DNA from: Methylonatrum sp040877625
Lineage (GTDB): Bacteria > Pseudomonadota > Gammaproteobacteria > Nitrococcales > Aquisalimonadaceae
Assembly: GCA_040877625.1 (NCBI GenBank)
Contig: JBBDNK010000044.1
Coordinates: 1-64,000 of the forward strand
Reading direction: 5' to 3'
Length of the DNA stretch: 64,000 nucleotides
A model generated the notes under the pieces. It ran no database searches and was not told the origin of the DNA. It worked only from the letters and a program-made list of their open reading frames with translations. Shown in pieces: positions 8,079 through 17,311 of the stretch; the stretch's first letter is position 1; each line of letters opens with the position of its first letter. The position numbers were made by a program, and so were the translations under genes.

Positions 8079-9200
8079 ATGTCAAATGGAACTTCGGACG
8101 ACCTGCTCGAATACTCGGTGGTATTTACCGATCGTGCGCTCAATCACATGTCCACCGCTTTTCAGCAGGTCATGCGGGACATATCCGCGACGCTCAGGCG
8201 CGCCTACCAGGCGGAATCGGTGGTGGTGGTGCCGGGTGGCGGTACCTACGGCATGGAGGCGGTGGCGCGGCAGTTTGCCACTGGCAAGCGTTGTCTGGTG
8301 ATTCGCAACGGCTGGTTCAGCTACCGTTGGACGCAGATCTTCGAGATGGGCGATATCCCCTCCGAATCGACTGTACTCAAGGCGCGCCCGGTGGAGCCGG
8401 GACGCCAGGCAGCCTACGCTCCGCCGCCGGTGGAGGAGGTGATTGCCGCCATCGAGGCGGAAAAACCGGACCTGGTGTTTGCTCCCCATGTGGAAACCGC
8501 CTCCGGCATACTGCTGCCGGACGACTACCTGCGTGCGGTTGCCGAAGCTGTGCACGCGATCGGCGGCCTTTTCGTGCTCGATTGCGTGGCATCGGGCTCG
8601 CTCTGGGTGGACATGGAGGCAGTCGGCGTCGATGTACTGATCAGCGCCCCGCAGAAAGGCTGGAGTGCCTCGCCTTCGAGTGCCCTGGTGATGCTTGGCG
8701 GCGCGGCGCACCGGCGCATAGAACATACTCGCAGCACCAGTTTTGCCTGTGATCTGTTGAAGTGGCAGCAGATCATGGAAGCGTATGAAAATGGTGGTCA
8801 TGCCTACCATGCAACGATGCCGACCGATGCCCTGGCGCGGTTCCGCGACGTCATGAAGGAAACCGAGTTCTCCGGTTTCGAACGGCTGCGTTCCCTGCAA
8901 CTGGCACTGGGTGCCAGCGTGCGCGAAATGTTTGCCCGCCACGGCTTCAAGAGCGTTGCCGCGAAAGGCTTCGAAGCGCCGGGCGTGGTGGTGATGTATA
9001 CCGACGACGATGGTATCCACACCGGCGGCAAGTTCGCCGAGCACGGGCTGCAGACAGCCGCCGGAGTGCCGCTGATGTGCGATGAAGCCGACGATTACAA
9101 GACATTCCGAGTGGGGCTTTTCGGCCTGGACAAACTGAACGACATCGAACGTACGGTAGAGAATCTCGAACGTGCTCTGGAGCAGATACTGCGGACCTGA
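8079..9200 (+). CDS. Class V aminotransferase (alanine-glyoxylate/serine-pyruvate type)
   Basis: A 373-residue fold-type I PLP enzyme. The glycine-rich phosphate loop VVVPGGGTYGMEAVAR binds the cofactor, DCVASGSLWVDMEAVGVD holds the Asp that pairs with the pyridine nitrogen, and SAPQKGWSASPSSALVML contains the Schiff-base lysine. These features place it with alanine-glyoxylate, serine-pyruvate or aminoethylphosphonate-type enzymes; the substrate cannot be assigned. I selected the ATG at which the protein begins MSNGTSDDLLEYSVVF. An upstream GTG would add 18 residues rich in Cys and Gly with no homologous look. It is a single gene, convergent with the radical SAM gene. Confidence 0.82.
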   Translation: MSNGTSDDLLEYSVVFTDRALNHMSTAFQQVMRDISATLRRAYQAESVVVVPGGGTYGMEAVARQFATGKRCLVIRNGWFSYRWTQIFEMGDIPSESTVLKARPVEPGRQAAYAPPPVEEVIAAIEAEKPDLVFAPHVETASGILLPDDYLRAVAEAVHAIGGLFVLDCVASGSLWVDMEAVGVDVLISAPQKGWSASPSSALVMLGGAAHRRIEHTRSTSFACDLLKWQQIMEAYENGGHAYHATMPTDALARFRDVMKETEFSGFERLRSLQLALGASVREMFARHGFKSVAAKGFEAPGVVVMYTDDDGIHTGGKFAEHGLQTAAGVPLMCDEADDYKTFRVGLFGLDKLNDIERTVENLERALEQILRT

Positions 9201-9236
9201 CCCGACCCCGCCCGGCAGAGTGGGGTTGTCTGGCGC

Positions 9237-10304
9237 CTACCAGAGCGTGAGCTGGGCGCCGTCGGGCGCTACCGGCCGGCGGAAGCGATCGGTGACCAGC
9301 CCGGTCAACGATCGCCGACGCAGCCCATTGCGCTTGCAGGCCAGCGCAAAACGCTGGGCGAGCAGTTCGGCGAAGTGCCCGGTACCGCGCTGGCGCTGGT
9401 TGAAACGGGCGTCATAGTCCTTTCCTCCCCTGGATTGCCTGATCAGGCTCATCACATGGCCGGCGCGCGCCGGCGCGTAGGCTTCCAGCCATTCGCGAAA
9501 CAGCCCCGCGACCTCGTGGGGTAACCGCAGCAGCACGTAATTCGCGGTCTCGGCTCCAGCGTCCGCGGCCCGCTCGAGTATGGCCTCCAACTCGGCATCA
9601 TTGATGGCGGGGATGACGGGTGCCATCAGCACGCTCACCGGAACGCCCGCGCCCGTCAGTGTCGCGATGGTATCCAGGCGGCGGCGCGGCGAGGCGGTTC
9701 GTGGCTCCAGGCTGCGCTTGAGGTGATCATCCAGGGTGGTGAGACTGACGCAGACCATGGCCAGGTTCTCCTCGGCCATGGCCGAAAGCAGATCCAGGTC
9801 CCGGGCGACGTGACTGCCCTTGGTAATGATGCTGACGGGGTGTCGGTAGCGGTACAGCACCTCCAGCAGCTCGCGAGTAATGCCGAGCTTGCGGTCCAGG
9901 GGCTGATACGGGTCGGTATTGGTGCCGAGTACGATCGGGGCGCAGCGGTAGCCGGGCCGCTGCAAGGTCTTCTCCAGGATCTCCGCGGCATTGTGCTTGT
10001 AGAACAGGCGGGTTTCGAAATCCAGGCCGGGGGACAAATTCAGATAGGCGTGGCTGGGGCGGGCGAAACAATAGATGCAGCCGTGTTCACAGCCACGATA
10101 CGGATTGATTGAGCGGTCAAACGGCACATCCGGTGACGTGTTGTGGGTGATGATGCTTCGCGCCGTCTCCGCCCGCACCACGGTCCGGGGGTCTGGCCCG
10201 GCGTCGTCGGGATCCTGATACCAGCCGTCGTCCACCGCTTCGGTTAGCCGTGATTCGAAACGGCCTTCGCCGTTGCTGAGAGCGCCTCGACCCTTGATTG
10301 GCAT
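9237..10304 (-). CDS. Radical SAM protein, SPL-like (PA0069 family)
   Basis: A 355-residue iron-sulfur protein related to spore photoproduct lyase. The SAM-cluster motif appears as NPYRGCEHGCIYCFARPSH (CxxxCxxC). It is preceded by the family segment ITHNTSPDVPFDRSINPY and followed by GTNTDPYQPLDRKLGITR and IITKGSHVARD. The family is widespread and well conserved in proteobacteria; its substrate is not established to my knowledge. The C-terminal third carries the typical YDARFNQRQRGTGHFAELL motif. It is monocistronic, with the ATG 37 nt after a divergent AT-rich patch. Confidence 0.88.
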   Translation of the reverse strand: MPIKGRGALSNGEGRFESRLTEAVDDGWYQDPDDAGPDPRTVVRAETARSIITHNTSPDVPFDRSINPYRGCEHGCIYCFARPSHAYLNLSPGLDFETRLFYKHNAAEILEKTLQRPGYRCAPIVLGTNTDPYQPLDRKLGITRELLEVLYRYRHPVSIITKGSHVARDLDLLSAMAEENLAMVCVSLTTLDDHLKRSLEPRTASPRRRLDTIATLTGAGVPVSVLMAPVIPAINDAELEAILERAADAGAETANYVLLRLPHEVAGLFREWLEAYAPARAGHVMSLIRQSRGGKDYDARFNQRQRGTGHFAELLAQRFALACKRNGLRRRSLTGLVTDRFRRPVAPDGAQLTLW

Positions 10305-10641
10305 GAGCTATCATCCGATGCATGTATGAATATACAGTAGTATGTTGCGCGTATTCGATTCAGGCAAGCGGATTGCCACGCTCGCTCGCCGCATTGATGG
10401 GCCGGCGCAAGTAACCTTGCGACGGCCTGTTCCGCTTGGGCGACCGTTGACGTGGGCACGTGCCGATGACGACCAGTTACGCCTTCTCGGTAAAGTGCGG
10501 TATTCTGCCTGTGCGGATACCCTTTTCTTAAGGTCTGTGGGTCCGGACCGGCAGATCGCAAGCCCGTCACCGTCAGCGTGACGGACCGTTAATACGATAA
10601 AACGTAAGATAAAACGTAATTAGGCACACTGCTCGGGAAAA
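10305..10641. other. Intergenic region with a 12-bp tandem duplication
   Basis: No gene is supported here. A small hairpin (CCGTCAC/GTGACGG, about 10565-10585) precedes two perfect tandem copies of GATAAAACGTAA (10596-10607 and 10608-10619). The tandem copies form a local AT-rich island directly upstream of the Slam-like gene. They may be paired regulator sites, but I recognise no known operator. Confidence 0.45.
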
Positions 10642-12000
10642 GTGGTCAATCCGCACTGCCCAATGGGGGGGCATGGGGTGGGGAAGATTGGCATTATCCA
10701 TACGGCTTGGCTGGTCGTGGTTTTTTCGTGGGCGTGCTGCGCGCATGCGGGAGAGCCGCTGGACCGACTGACCGCACTCATTCAGAGCGGCGATTACGAC
10801 GGCGCCTGGGCGCTGGCCGAAGAGCTGGAGCCGGCTCATGCCGGTGCACCGGCCTTCGATCTGTTATACGGCCTGGCGGCGTACCATACTGATCGGCATG
10901 ACTTGGCGGTGTTCGCATTCGAGCGCCTGGCCTGGCAGTATCCGAATGATCCGCGTATCCGGCTGGCGTTGGCGAGTGCTCGCCTTGCCACCGGTGAAGA
11001 CCACAGGACCCGGCAGCACCTTGAAGCCGTGCTGGCGAAGGACACTCTGCCTTCGGACATGCGGCCCCGGGTGCGACACTATCAGGAAGCTGTCGCTCAG
11101 CGGGGAGCTGGTTCATCCGGCAATAGTGGGTATGTGTCCGGCCTGGTCGGGTACGATAGCAATATCAACAACGCGACGGCAGCAAAAGAGCTGTCCTTCC
11201 CTGGCTCATTCGTCACCATACCCCTTCCCGATGAAGCGCGGCAGCAGGCCTCCGGCTTTACGGAACTCGATGCAGGCGGACGCCTCGAGCGGCTGGTTAA
11301 CCGGCAACGGGGCTGGTTCGCGCAAGGCCGTTATCGTAACCGGAGCAATTTCAGCTCCGGCGAGTTCGATCAGGACATCATCGAAGTCTCCGCCGGACCT
11401 TCGCTGCGACACGGTTCCAGCCGCTTTCGGCTGCCGCTGCAAGTTCAGACAGTCCTGCTTGATGGTACCCGCTTCCGGAACACGGTGTCGGTTGCCGGCG
11501 AATGGGTACGCAGCCTGGGCCGTGAGCAGGCCGTCCTTGTGCTCGTACAGGCGGCGCAGGCCCGTTATCCGGACGATTCATTGCGCGATAGTCATACGGT
11601 CACTGGCGGTGGGCACTGGATGGTTCGCCAGGCAGGTGGAGCGCGCGTGTACGGGATCACACTCGCAGCTTCGAGCGAATCCACCCGCCGCGACGAGGGC
11701 GATCACCTTGGCCGGGATCTGGGTGTGCTACGCATCTCGGGCCGCTGGCGAGTGTCGCCCGACCATCTGGCATCACTGGCCCTGACCGGCCTGTATGTCC
11801 GTCATCATGCGGATCACCCGCTTTTCCAGGACCGGCGGTGGAATACGAATGTGCGGTTAACGGTCGATTGGCAATGGGCAGTTACGGCGAAATGGCATAT
11901 CGAGGCCGAGGTAAATCATGTCGACAACGCCTCGCCGATCGATTTTTATGAATATGCGCAAAGCCAGGTGAAGGTGGGCGTGGTTTACGCGTTCCAATGA
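10642..12000 (+). CDS. TPR-containing outer-membrane barrel, Slam/DUF560-like
   Basis: About 452 residues. After an N-terminal signal peptide (hydrophobic core HTAWLVVVFSWACCAHA) comes a short TPR-like helical region (about residues 40-150, GLAAYHTDRHDLAVFAFERL). The rest is a beta-barrel domain beginning VSGLVGYDSNINNAT, the opening seen in surface lipoprotein assembly modifier (Slam, DUF560) proteins. The last residue is Phe, as in many outer-membrane barrels. It probably sits in the outer membrane and helps export or display a partner. The start is uncertain: GTG 10642 is the longest, but ATG 10663 or GTG 10678 would give a tidier signal peptide. The FecR-domain gene follows after 22 nt, so the two are likely co-transcribed. 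Confidence 0.65.
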   Translation: MVNPHCPMGGHGVGKIGIIHTAWLVVVFSWACCAHAGEPLDRLTALIQSGDYDGAWALAEELEPAHAGAPAFDLLYGLAAYHTDRHDLAVFAFERLAWQYPNDPRIRLALASARLATGEDHRTRQHLEAVLAKDTLPSDMRPRVRHYQEAVAQRGAGSSGNSGYVSGLVGYDSNINNATAAKELSFPGSFVTIPLPDEARQQASGFTELDAGGRLERLVNRQRGWFAQGRYRNRSNFSSGEFDQDIIEVSAGPSLRHGSSRFRLPLQVQTVLLDGTRFRNTVSVAGEWVRSLGREQAVLVLVQAAQARYPDDSLRDSHTVTGGGHWMVRQAGGARVYGITLAASSESTRRDEGDHLGRDLGVLRISGRWRVSPDHLASLALTGLYVRHHADHPLFQDRRWNTNVRLTVDWQWAVTAKWHIEAEVNHVDNASPIDFYEYAQSQVKVGVVYAFQ

Positions 12001-12022
12001 GCCGGGTCGAGGGGGCGGAGCG

Positions 12023-13162
12023 ATGATTCGGGACAAGCGATGGGTTCTTACGATATCGGTGGTACTGCTGACATGGTTCGGTGTGGCCATGATGCCTGTC
12101 TGGGCGGCTGAGGCGGCTGGTCACGTGATCACGGCCACCGGCAAGGTGACGGCTACAGACACGGCTGGTGAGGAGCGCGCGTTGCAGCGCCGCGCGCCAG
12201 TCTTTGCGGGCGATACCATCAGCACCGGCGCACAGGCACGTGTGCAGATTCGCTTTGTGGACGATGGACTGATTTCTCTGGACGGTGGGACTGTACTTCG
12301 TATCGAGGCCTTTCGTTACCAGCAGCGCAATCGCCCGGCCGGGGATACCAGTGTCATGCGCCTGCTCAAAGGCGGTCTACGCAGCATTACGGGTGCCATC
12401 GGCCGCACCAACCCCGAGGCGTATCGGGTGATAAGCGAACCTGCCACCCTGGGGATTCGTGGCACCTACTTCGAAATGTACCTGGATGAGGTGCTGGCGG
12501 TCGCCGTCTGGCGCGGTCGGATCTATTTGACCAATCCGGCGGGCCGTCTCGATCTGGGCGAGAACGCCGCGTTCAGATTCGCCGTGGTGCTCTCGGCCGA
12601 CGACGCACCGGAAGGCAGATTGCTGCCTCCGGACGGTATTCGTGGTGACGAATTGCCACCGCCGGGCGACGTGACCGGGTTGCTCGAGATTGATGATCTG
12701 CCTGGCGCCGACAGTCAGCTTGGTACGACCGGTGATCTTCTGTTTGACACCACGGATAGCCTGGTTGATGTGACGGGCGATCTACTGCTGGGTACCACGG
12801 ACACGCTGCTGAATACCGCCGACACCCTGCTAAATACCGCCGACGCCTTGTTGGGCACCGACGCGCTGCTCGAGACCGCGGGTGATCTGCTGGGTACCGG
12901 GGATCTGCTCGATACGACGGGGGATCTTCTGGACACCGGGGATCTGCTCGATACGACGGGGGATCTTCTGGACACCGGGGATCTGCTCGATACGACGGAG
13001 GATCTTCTGGACACTGGCGCGCTGCTCGATACGGCGGGGGATCTTTTGGACAGCGGCGATCTTTCGGGTATGGAGGACCTGCTTGATTCGTCCGAGGATC
13101 TACTCGATCTCAACGATCTGCTCGATACGGGTGATCTGCTCGATCCCGGGCGGCTGCTCTAG
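12023..13162 (+). CDS. FecR-domain exported protein with Asp/Leu-rich repeat tail
   Basis: A 379-residue protein. A signal peptide (about residues 1-30, cleavage near VWAAEA) is followed by a FecR domain at about 32-165. That domain contains the family-typical features GDTISTGAQARVQIRFVDDG, MRLLKGGLRSITGAIG and TLGIRGTYFEM. After a Pro/Asp-rich linker, residues 220-379 are an imperfect repeat built on DLLDTTGDLLDTG, with almost no basic residues. GGGGGCGGAG precedes the ATG. It lies downstream of the Slam-like barrel and converges with a CHASE2 cyclase; FecR-domain proteins are often encoded next to such cyclases. It is unlikely to be a sigma-factor regulator, since no FecI or TonB receptor is present. 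Confidence 0.75.
   Translation: MIRDKRWVLTISVVLLTWFGVAMMPVWAAEAAGHVITATGKVTATDTAGEERALQRRAPVFAGDTISTGAQARVQIRFVDDGLISLDGGTVLRIEAFRYQQRNRPAGDTSVMRLLKGGLRSITGAIGRTNPEAYRVISEPATLGIRGTYFEMYLDEVLAVAVWRGRIYLTNPAGRLDLGENAAFRFAVVLSADDAPEGRLLPPDGIRGDELPPPGDVTGLLEIDDLPGADSQLGTTGDLLFDTTDSLVDVTGDLLLGTTDTLLNTADTLLNTADALLGTDALLETAGDLLGTGDLLDTTGDLLDTGDLLDTTGDLLDTGDLLDTTEDLLDTGALLDTAGDLLDSGDLSGMEDLLDSSEDLLDLNDLLDTGDLLDPGRLL
12902..13057 (+). repeat. 39-bp tandem repeats in the FecR-protein gene
   Basis: Two identical 39-bp units (12902-12940 and 12941-12979) are followed by a third with two or three changes (12980-13018) and a more degenerate fourth. Each encodes the 13-residue unit DLLDTTGDLLDTG. Near-identity at the DNA level points to recent slippage or recombination and possible length variation between strains. 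Confidence 0.9.
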
Positions 13163-13167
13163 GTGTG

Positions 13168-13198
13168 GAGCCTCTGATCTATTCCCATGGAGCTCTGG
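13168..13198 (+). repeat. Dispersed intergenic repeat, copy B
   Basis: Starts GAGCCTCTGATCTATTCCC, then ATGGAGCTCTG, six nucleotides after the stop of the FecR-domain gene. It matches copies A and C through the core CTGATYTATTCCCATGG but has a different 3' half and lacks the clear GGCTC/GAGCC hairpin. Confidence 0.65.
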
Positions 13199-13239
13199 CT
13201 TTGCAGCATGGCCGGGGTCCTGGCACGGGGCCGGTGCGG

Positions 13240-15459
13240 CTATTTTTCCAGGCGCTCGTCCACGCCGTCCCAGTTCGGGCCCGGGTCATTACCGCGTAAT
13301 GTGTGAATGCGTTGCAGATAAAGCTGGTGGACGTAGCGCTGCGGTTCAGCCCGGGCCAACGCTGCGAATGCGGCCTCGGCCACCGCCCAGCGGCGGCCAC
13401 GGTAGGCGGCAAGGGCGTCATGATATTGCACCAGCAGCCGTTGCTCTTCAGCTGAAAGACCCTGCGGCACCCCCAAAGGCTCGTAAACCGTTAGCGCCTC
13501 GCGCCGGCCCTTGACCCGGACCCGGTCCAGATCCCGAAAAACGAATTGCGTCTCCTGCCCGGAGCGGGTGTATTCACTGACCACCAGGTTGACCTGGTAG
13601 AACCGGGTCAGGCCCTCGAGACGTGCGGCGATATTCACCGCGTCGCCGAGTACGGTATAGGCTCGCCGATAGGCCGAACCCATGTCGCCCACGTTCATCA
13701 TGCCGCTGTTCAGACCTATGCCGATATCGATGGGCGGCAACCCGTCGGCCTGGAATGCGTTGCGCAGGTGCACCAATTCCTCGCGCATGGCCAGAGCGGC
13801 CTGCAATGCGTGAAGGCGGTGTTCGGGGTTCTCCATCGGAGCACCCCAGAACGCCATGATCATGTCGCCGACGTATTTGTCGATCGTTCCCCGATGCTCG
13901 AATATGATGCGCGTCATGGGCGTGAAAAAGCGGTTCAGAAGTTCCTTGAGCGCGGCGGCATCCAGGGTCTCCGACAGCGCCGTAAAGCCGCGTATGTCGG
14001 CGAATAGCACAGTCATTTCGCGGTTCTCGCCGTCGAAACCGTAATGACCCGGCCGGCGGCTCATTTCCTCGACCAGCTCAGGCGGTATGTATTCTCCGAA
14101 GCGGTGCTGCAATAGCCTGCGGCGCCGGTCCTCGAAAAAAAAGCCGTAAGCGGCATTGACCACGCCCAGCGCGAGTACCAGAACAACGGGTACCGCCAGA
14201 GGCAGTGCCAATCCGTGGCCCGCCCAGAGCCAGTAATTACAGGCGGTGATGGCGATCACGGCACTGGCGCCGGCCGCGATCAGCCAGAATGGGGCGAGGA
14301 AGGGCAACAGAGCGGCAAGCCCGATACCCGCAGCCAATATCACCATATAGCCGGCGCCTTCCGCCCATTTGGGTTCCTGAGGGATGCTGCCATCGAGCAA
14401 GCCGGCAATGAGGTTTGCGTGGATTTCTACCCCTGGGAAGACACCTTGTACCGGGGTCGCACGCATTTCGTAGAGCCCCGGGGCCGATGTGCCCAGCAGC
14501 ACGATGGCCTGATCCAGCAACTTCTGATCAGCAGCGCCGTGGAGCACGTCGACCGCCGATATGTAGGGGAAACTGCCGCGTCCGCCGCGATACGGCACCA
14601 GCACGGCGCCTGTCTCGTCCGTGGGTATCCGCACCGAGCCCAGGTGCACCGCTTCGACACCGCGAATACCACCAATTGGCGCGGACTCGAGCTCGATCCC
14701 CTGTAAAAGATGGAATATCCGCACGGTCTCCAGCGCCAGGCTGGGGTAGACACCGTCACCGTGACGCAGAATCAGCGGGGTGCGCCGCACGACGCCGTCG
14801 CGATCCGGGGTGGTAGTGAAAAAACCGGCGTGGCGCGCGGCTGTCTGGAGTCCGGCCATATTGGCCGAGTAGCTGCTCCGCCGACCCAGCACCAGCGGTT
14901 GCGGATGCTCCTCGGTCAGCCTCAGCAGTGGCGGCGGTAGCTGACCGGTGGTAACGCCGGGGTCGTCGTGCAGCACATAGCCAAGCACCGCGTCCCCCCT
15001 GGTCAGCGCTTCCGCGAGGCGCGCATCCCCGTCAAAGCGGGGAGCAAGTTGCAGGAGATCGCGAACGCGTGACTCTGCGGCCCCGTCTTCGGCCAGCGTG
15101 CGCGCGATTTGCAGGGCGACATTCTGTTGGGGCTCGGCAAACACCATGTCGAACGCCACCACTGCCGCGCCGGCATCCCAAAGCTGATCCAGCAGCGTCG
15201 CTATCCGTTCCCGAGGCCAGGGCCAGCGACCCTCGGCGGCAAGGCTGTATTCATCGACATCAACGATCACGATGGGCTGTTCGGGGGGCGGTCGATCGAT
15301 CAGGGATAACTGCAACCGCAGATCGTAGGCACCGGCATCCAGGCGTTCGACAATACCAGCGATTGGGCCCGTGTCGACGCGTTGTATCCATAACGCAGTC
15401 GCCGTCAGTAACAGGCCAAGCAGGAGTGGCAGGGCCTGGTCCCTGAGTGCGGCAGGCAT
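13240..15459 (-). CDS. CHASE2-domain adenylate cyclase (class III)
   Basis: A 739-residue membrane receptor cyclase. An N-terminal helix is followed by an extracytoplasmic CHASE2 domain (about residues 35-330; IVIVDVDEYSLAAEGRWPWPRE and VVAFDMVFAEP are typical), three membrane helices (about 345-430) and a cytosolic class III cyclase domain (about 470-650). The metal-binding Asp is in TVLFADIRGFTALSE. DKYVGDMIMAFWGAP carries the second Asp and the adenine-selecting Lys. VLGDAVNIAARLEG completes the site, so ATP rather than GTP is the expected substrate. It converges with the FecR-domain gene and is divergent from the HD-GYP gene. The stimulus is unknown. Confidence 0.9.
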   Translation of the reverse strand: MPAALRDQALPLLLGLLLTATALWIQRVDTGPIAGIVERLDAGAYDLRLQLSLIDRPPPEQPIVIVDVDEYSLAAEGRWPWPRERIATLLDQLWDAGAAVVAFDMVFAEPQQNVALQIARTLAEDGAAESRVRDLLQLAPRFDGDARLAEALTRGDAVLGYVLHDDPGVTTGQLPPPLLRLTEEHPQPLVLGRRSSYSANMAGLQTAARHAGFFTTTPDRDGVVRRTPLILRHGDGVYPSLALETVRIFHLLQGIELESAPIGGIRGVEAVHLGSVRIPTDETGAVLVPYRGGRGSFPYISAVDVLHGAADQKLLDQAIVLLGTSAPGLYEMRATPVQGVFPGVEIHANLIAGLLDGSIPQEPKWAEGAGYMVILAAGIGLAALLPFLAPFWLIAAGASAVIAITACNYWLWAGHGLALPLAVPVVLVLALGVVNAAYGFFFEDRRRRLLQHRFGEYIPPELVEEMSRRPGHYGFDGENREMTVLFADIRGFTALSETLDAAALKELLNRFFTPMTRIIFEHRGTIDKYVGDMIMAFWGAPMENPEHRLHALQAALAMREELVHLRNAFQADGLPPIDIGIGLNSGMMNVGDMGSAYRRAYTVLGDAVNIAARLEGLTRFYQVNLVVSEYTRSGQETQFVFRDLDRVRVKGRREALTVYEPLGVPQGLSAEEQRLLVQYHDALAAYRGRRWAVAEAAFAALARAEPQRYVHQLYLQRIHTLRGNDPGPNWDGVDERLEK

Positions 15460-15645
15460 CGATTACGCATTCTCATGATGATTGTGGTGGGACATGGTTC
15501 ACACCTCGATCCGGTCAAGGCACGTTACCATCGGTCAATTGCCGGTTCCATATCGGGAAGTGGCGCCTGCCTGTATGGGCACCCGCGGGCGGACCTTGCG
15601 GGTCAATGTTGCGGACAGGATTCCCCGTGCCGACAGGAAACTGGA

Positions 15646-17310
15646 ATGACGAGCCGTAGGGAAGACATCCTTCCGGACCGCGTGGACAAGCTCAACGAGT
15701 TGGGCATCGCGCTGTCGGCGGAGACCAATACCGCCCGATTGCTTGAGCGCATCCTGCTGGGCGCCCGGGAACTGACCAACGCCGATGCCGGCACGCTGTA
15801 TCGCGTCACCGAAGACGGTCGCCATCTGCGCTTCGAGTCCTTGCACAATGGGACCCTGGGAATCGCGCTCGGCGGCACGACCGGTGAACCGGTTCCATTC
15901 CCGCCCATTGTGCTGCGGGACGCGAAGGGCAGGCCCAATCACAACAACGTCGCCGCCTGCGCGGCGCTGGAAGGGCGCAGCTTTCATGTCTCCGATGCGT
16001 ATGCGGCGGAGGATTTCGACTTTTCCGGAACCCGGCGGATGGATCGGGAAACAGGTTACCGCTCCTGTTCTTTTCTCACCATGCCGCTCAAGAATCACGA
16101 GGAGGAGGTCGTTGGTGTCCTCCAACTGATCAATGCCCTGGACCCGGATACAGGTGCGGTGATTCCATTTGGCGGCCTGGAACAGCGCCTGGCGGAGTCG
16201 CTGGCCTCGCAGGCGGCCGTGGCACTGACCAAGAAAGAACTCATCGACGGCCAGAAGGCCTTGTTTCAGTCGTTTATCCAACTGATCGCGACGGCCATCG
16301 ACAGAAAGAACCCGACCACCGGCAAGCACTGCGAACGCGTGCCTAAGCTGGCACTGATGCTGGCGGACGCCGCGCTGGAAGCAACCGAGGGCCCGCTCCG
16401 GGACTTCACGCTTACCGAGGACGAGTACTTCGAGCTGCAGGTCGGTGCCTGGCTTCACGACTGCGGCAAGATCACCACGCCGGAGGACGTACTCAACAAG
16501 GCCACCAAACTGGAGTGTGTACGCGACCGTATCCACGAAGTGAACCTTCGCTTCGAGATTCTTGGTCGGGACGCCGAGATAGCGGCCCTCAGGCGGCGCC
16601 TGGCGACTTCGGGTGGAGCAGACCAATCAACGGAAGAGGATGACGAGTTCAGGCGGCAGCGTGAGCGGATGGATGCGGATCGTTTGTTCCTTGCCAGTGC
16701 GAACCTGGGGACCGAGTACATGAGCCCGGACGATCAGGAGCGGATCACGGAGATCGGCAGCCGCTACTGCTGGCGGGATGCCCAAGGGGTGGAACGGCCG
16801 CTGCTCGACAGCGAGGAAGTGGAAAGTCTGCGCATTCCCAGGGGCACGCTCTCCGACCAGGAACGACGCATCATCAATGATCACGTGCGGGTTACCCTGG
16901 ACATGCTGGGTACGCTGCCATACCCACGCAGCCTCCGGCAGGTGCCGGATATTGCCGGTTCCCATCACGAGCGGATGGACGGCCGCGGCTACCCGCGAGG
17001 GCTGACCGCGGACCAGATGACCCTGCAGGCACGAATGGTCGCTTTGGCCGATGTCTTCGAAGCGCTCTCCGCCGCCGACCGCCCCTACAAACCGGCCAAG
17101 TCTCTGAGTGAGTCGCTGGGCATCATGGGCCGGATGGTGGAGGACGGACACATCGATCCGGACCTGTTCGATTGTTTCGTCCGCCAGGGCGTCTATCTGA
17201 ATTACGCTCGCAGCTACCTGGCCCCCGAACAGATTGATGAGGTCGATCTGGATTCACTCCCCGGCTACACCGCACGCCCGCCCGAAGCGCTGCGCTCCGG
17301 AACCCTCTGA
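15646..17310 (+). CDS. GAF/HD-GYP cyclic di-GMP phosphodiesterase
   Basis: About 554 residues and cytosolic. An N-terminal GAF sensor domain (about residues 12-190) is followed by an HD-GYP domain with the expected metal and catalytic motifs: GKHCERVPKLA, WLHDCGKITTP (the HD pair), GSHHERMDGRGYP (containing GYP) and ALADVFEALSAADRPYK. It should hydrolyse cyclic di-GMP, opposing the diguanylate cyclase upstream. An insertion of about 90 residues separates the HD motif from the GYP part. The ATG chosen has ACAGGAAACTGG just upstream; the frame is open a further 170 nt but that part looks non-coding. It is divergent from the CHASE2 cyclase and convergent with cydC. Confidence 0.88.
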   Translation: MTSRREDILPDRVDKLNELGIALSAETNTARLLERILLGARELTNADAGTLYRVTEDGRHLRFESLHNGTLGIALGGTTGEPVPFPPIVLRDAKGRPNHNNVAACAALEGRSFHVSDAYAAEDFDFSGTRRMDRETGYRSCSFLTMPLKNHEEEVVGVLQLINALDPDTGAVIPFGGLEQRLAESLASQAAVALTKKELIDGQKALFQSFIQLIATAIDRKNPTTGKHCERVPKLALMLADAALEATEGPLRDFTLTEDEYFELQVGAWLHDCGKITTPEDVLNKATKLECVRDRIHEVNLRFEILGRDAEIAALRRRLATSGGADQSTEEDDEFRRQRERMDADRLFLASANLGTEYMSPDDQERITEIGSRYCWRDAQGVERPLLDSEEVESLRIPRGTLSDQERRIINDHVRVTLDMLGTLPYPRSLRQVPDIAGSHHERMDGRGYPRGLTADQMTLQARMVALADVFEALSAADRPYKPAKSLSESLGIMGRMVEDGHIDPDLFDCFVRQGVYLNYARSYLAPEQIDEVDLDSLPGYTARPPEALRSGTL

Positions 17311-17311
17311 C

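Noticed and set aside
12902..13057. Tandem repeats as a CRISPR array
   Set aside because: The units are directly adjacent without spacers and are in frame within a coding sequence.
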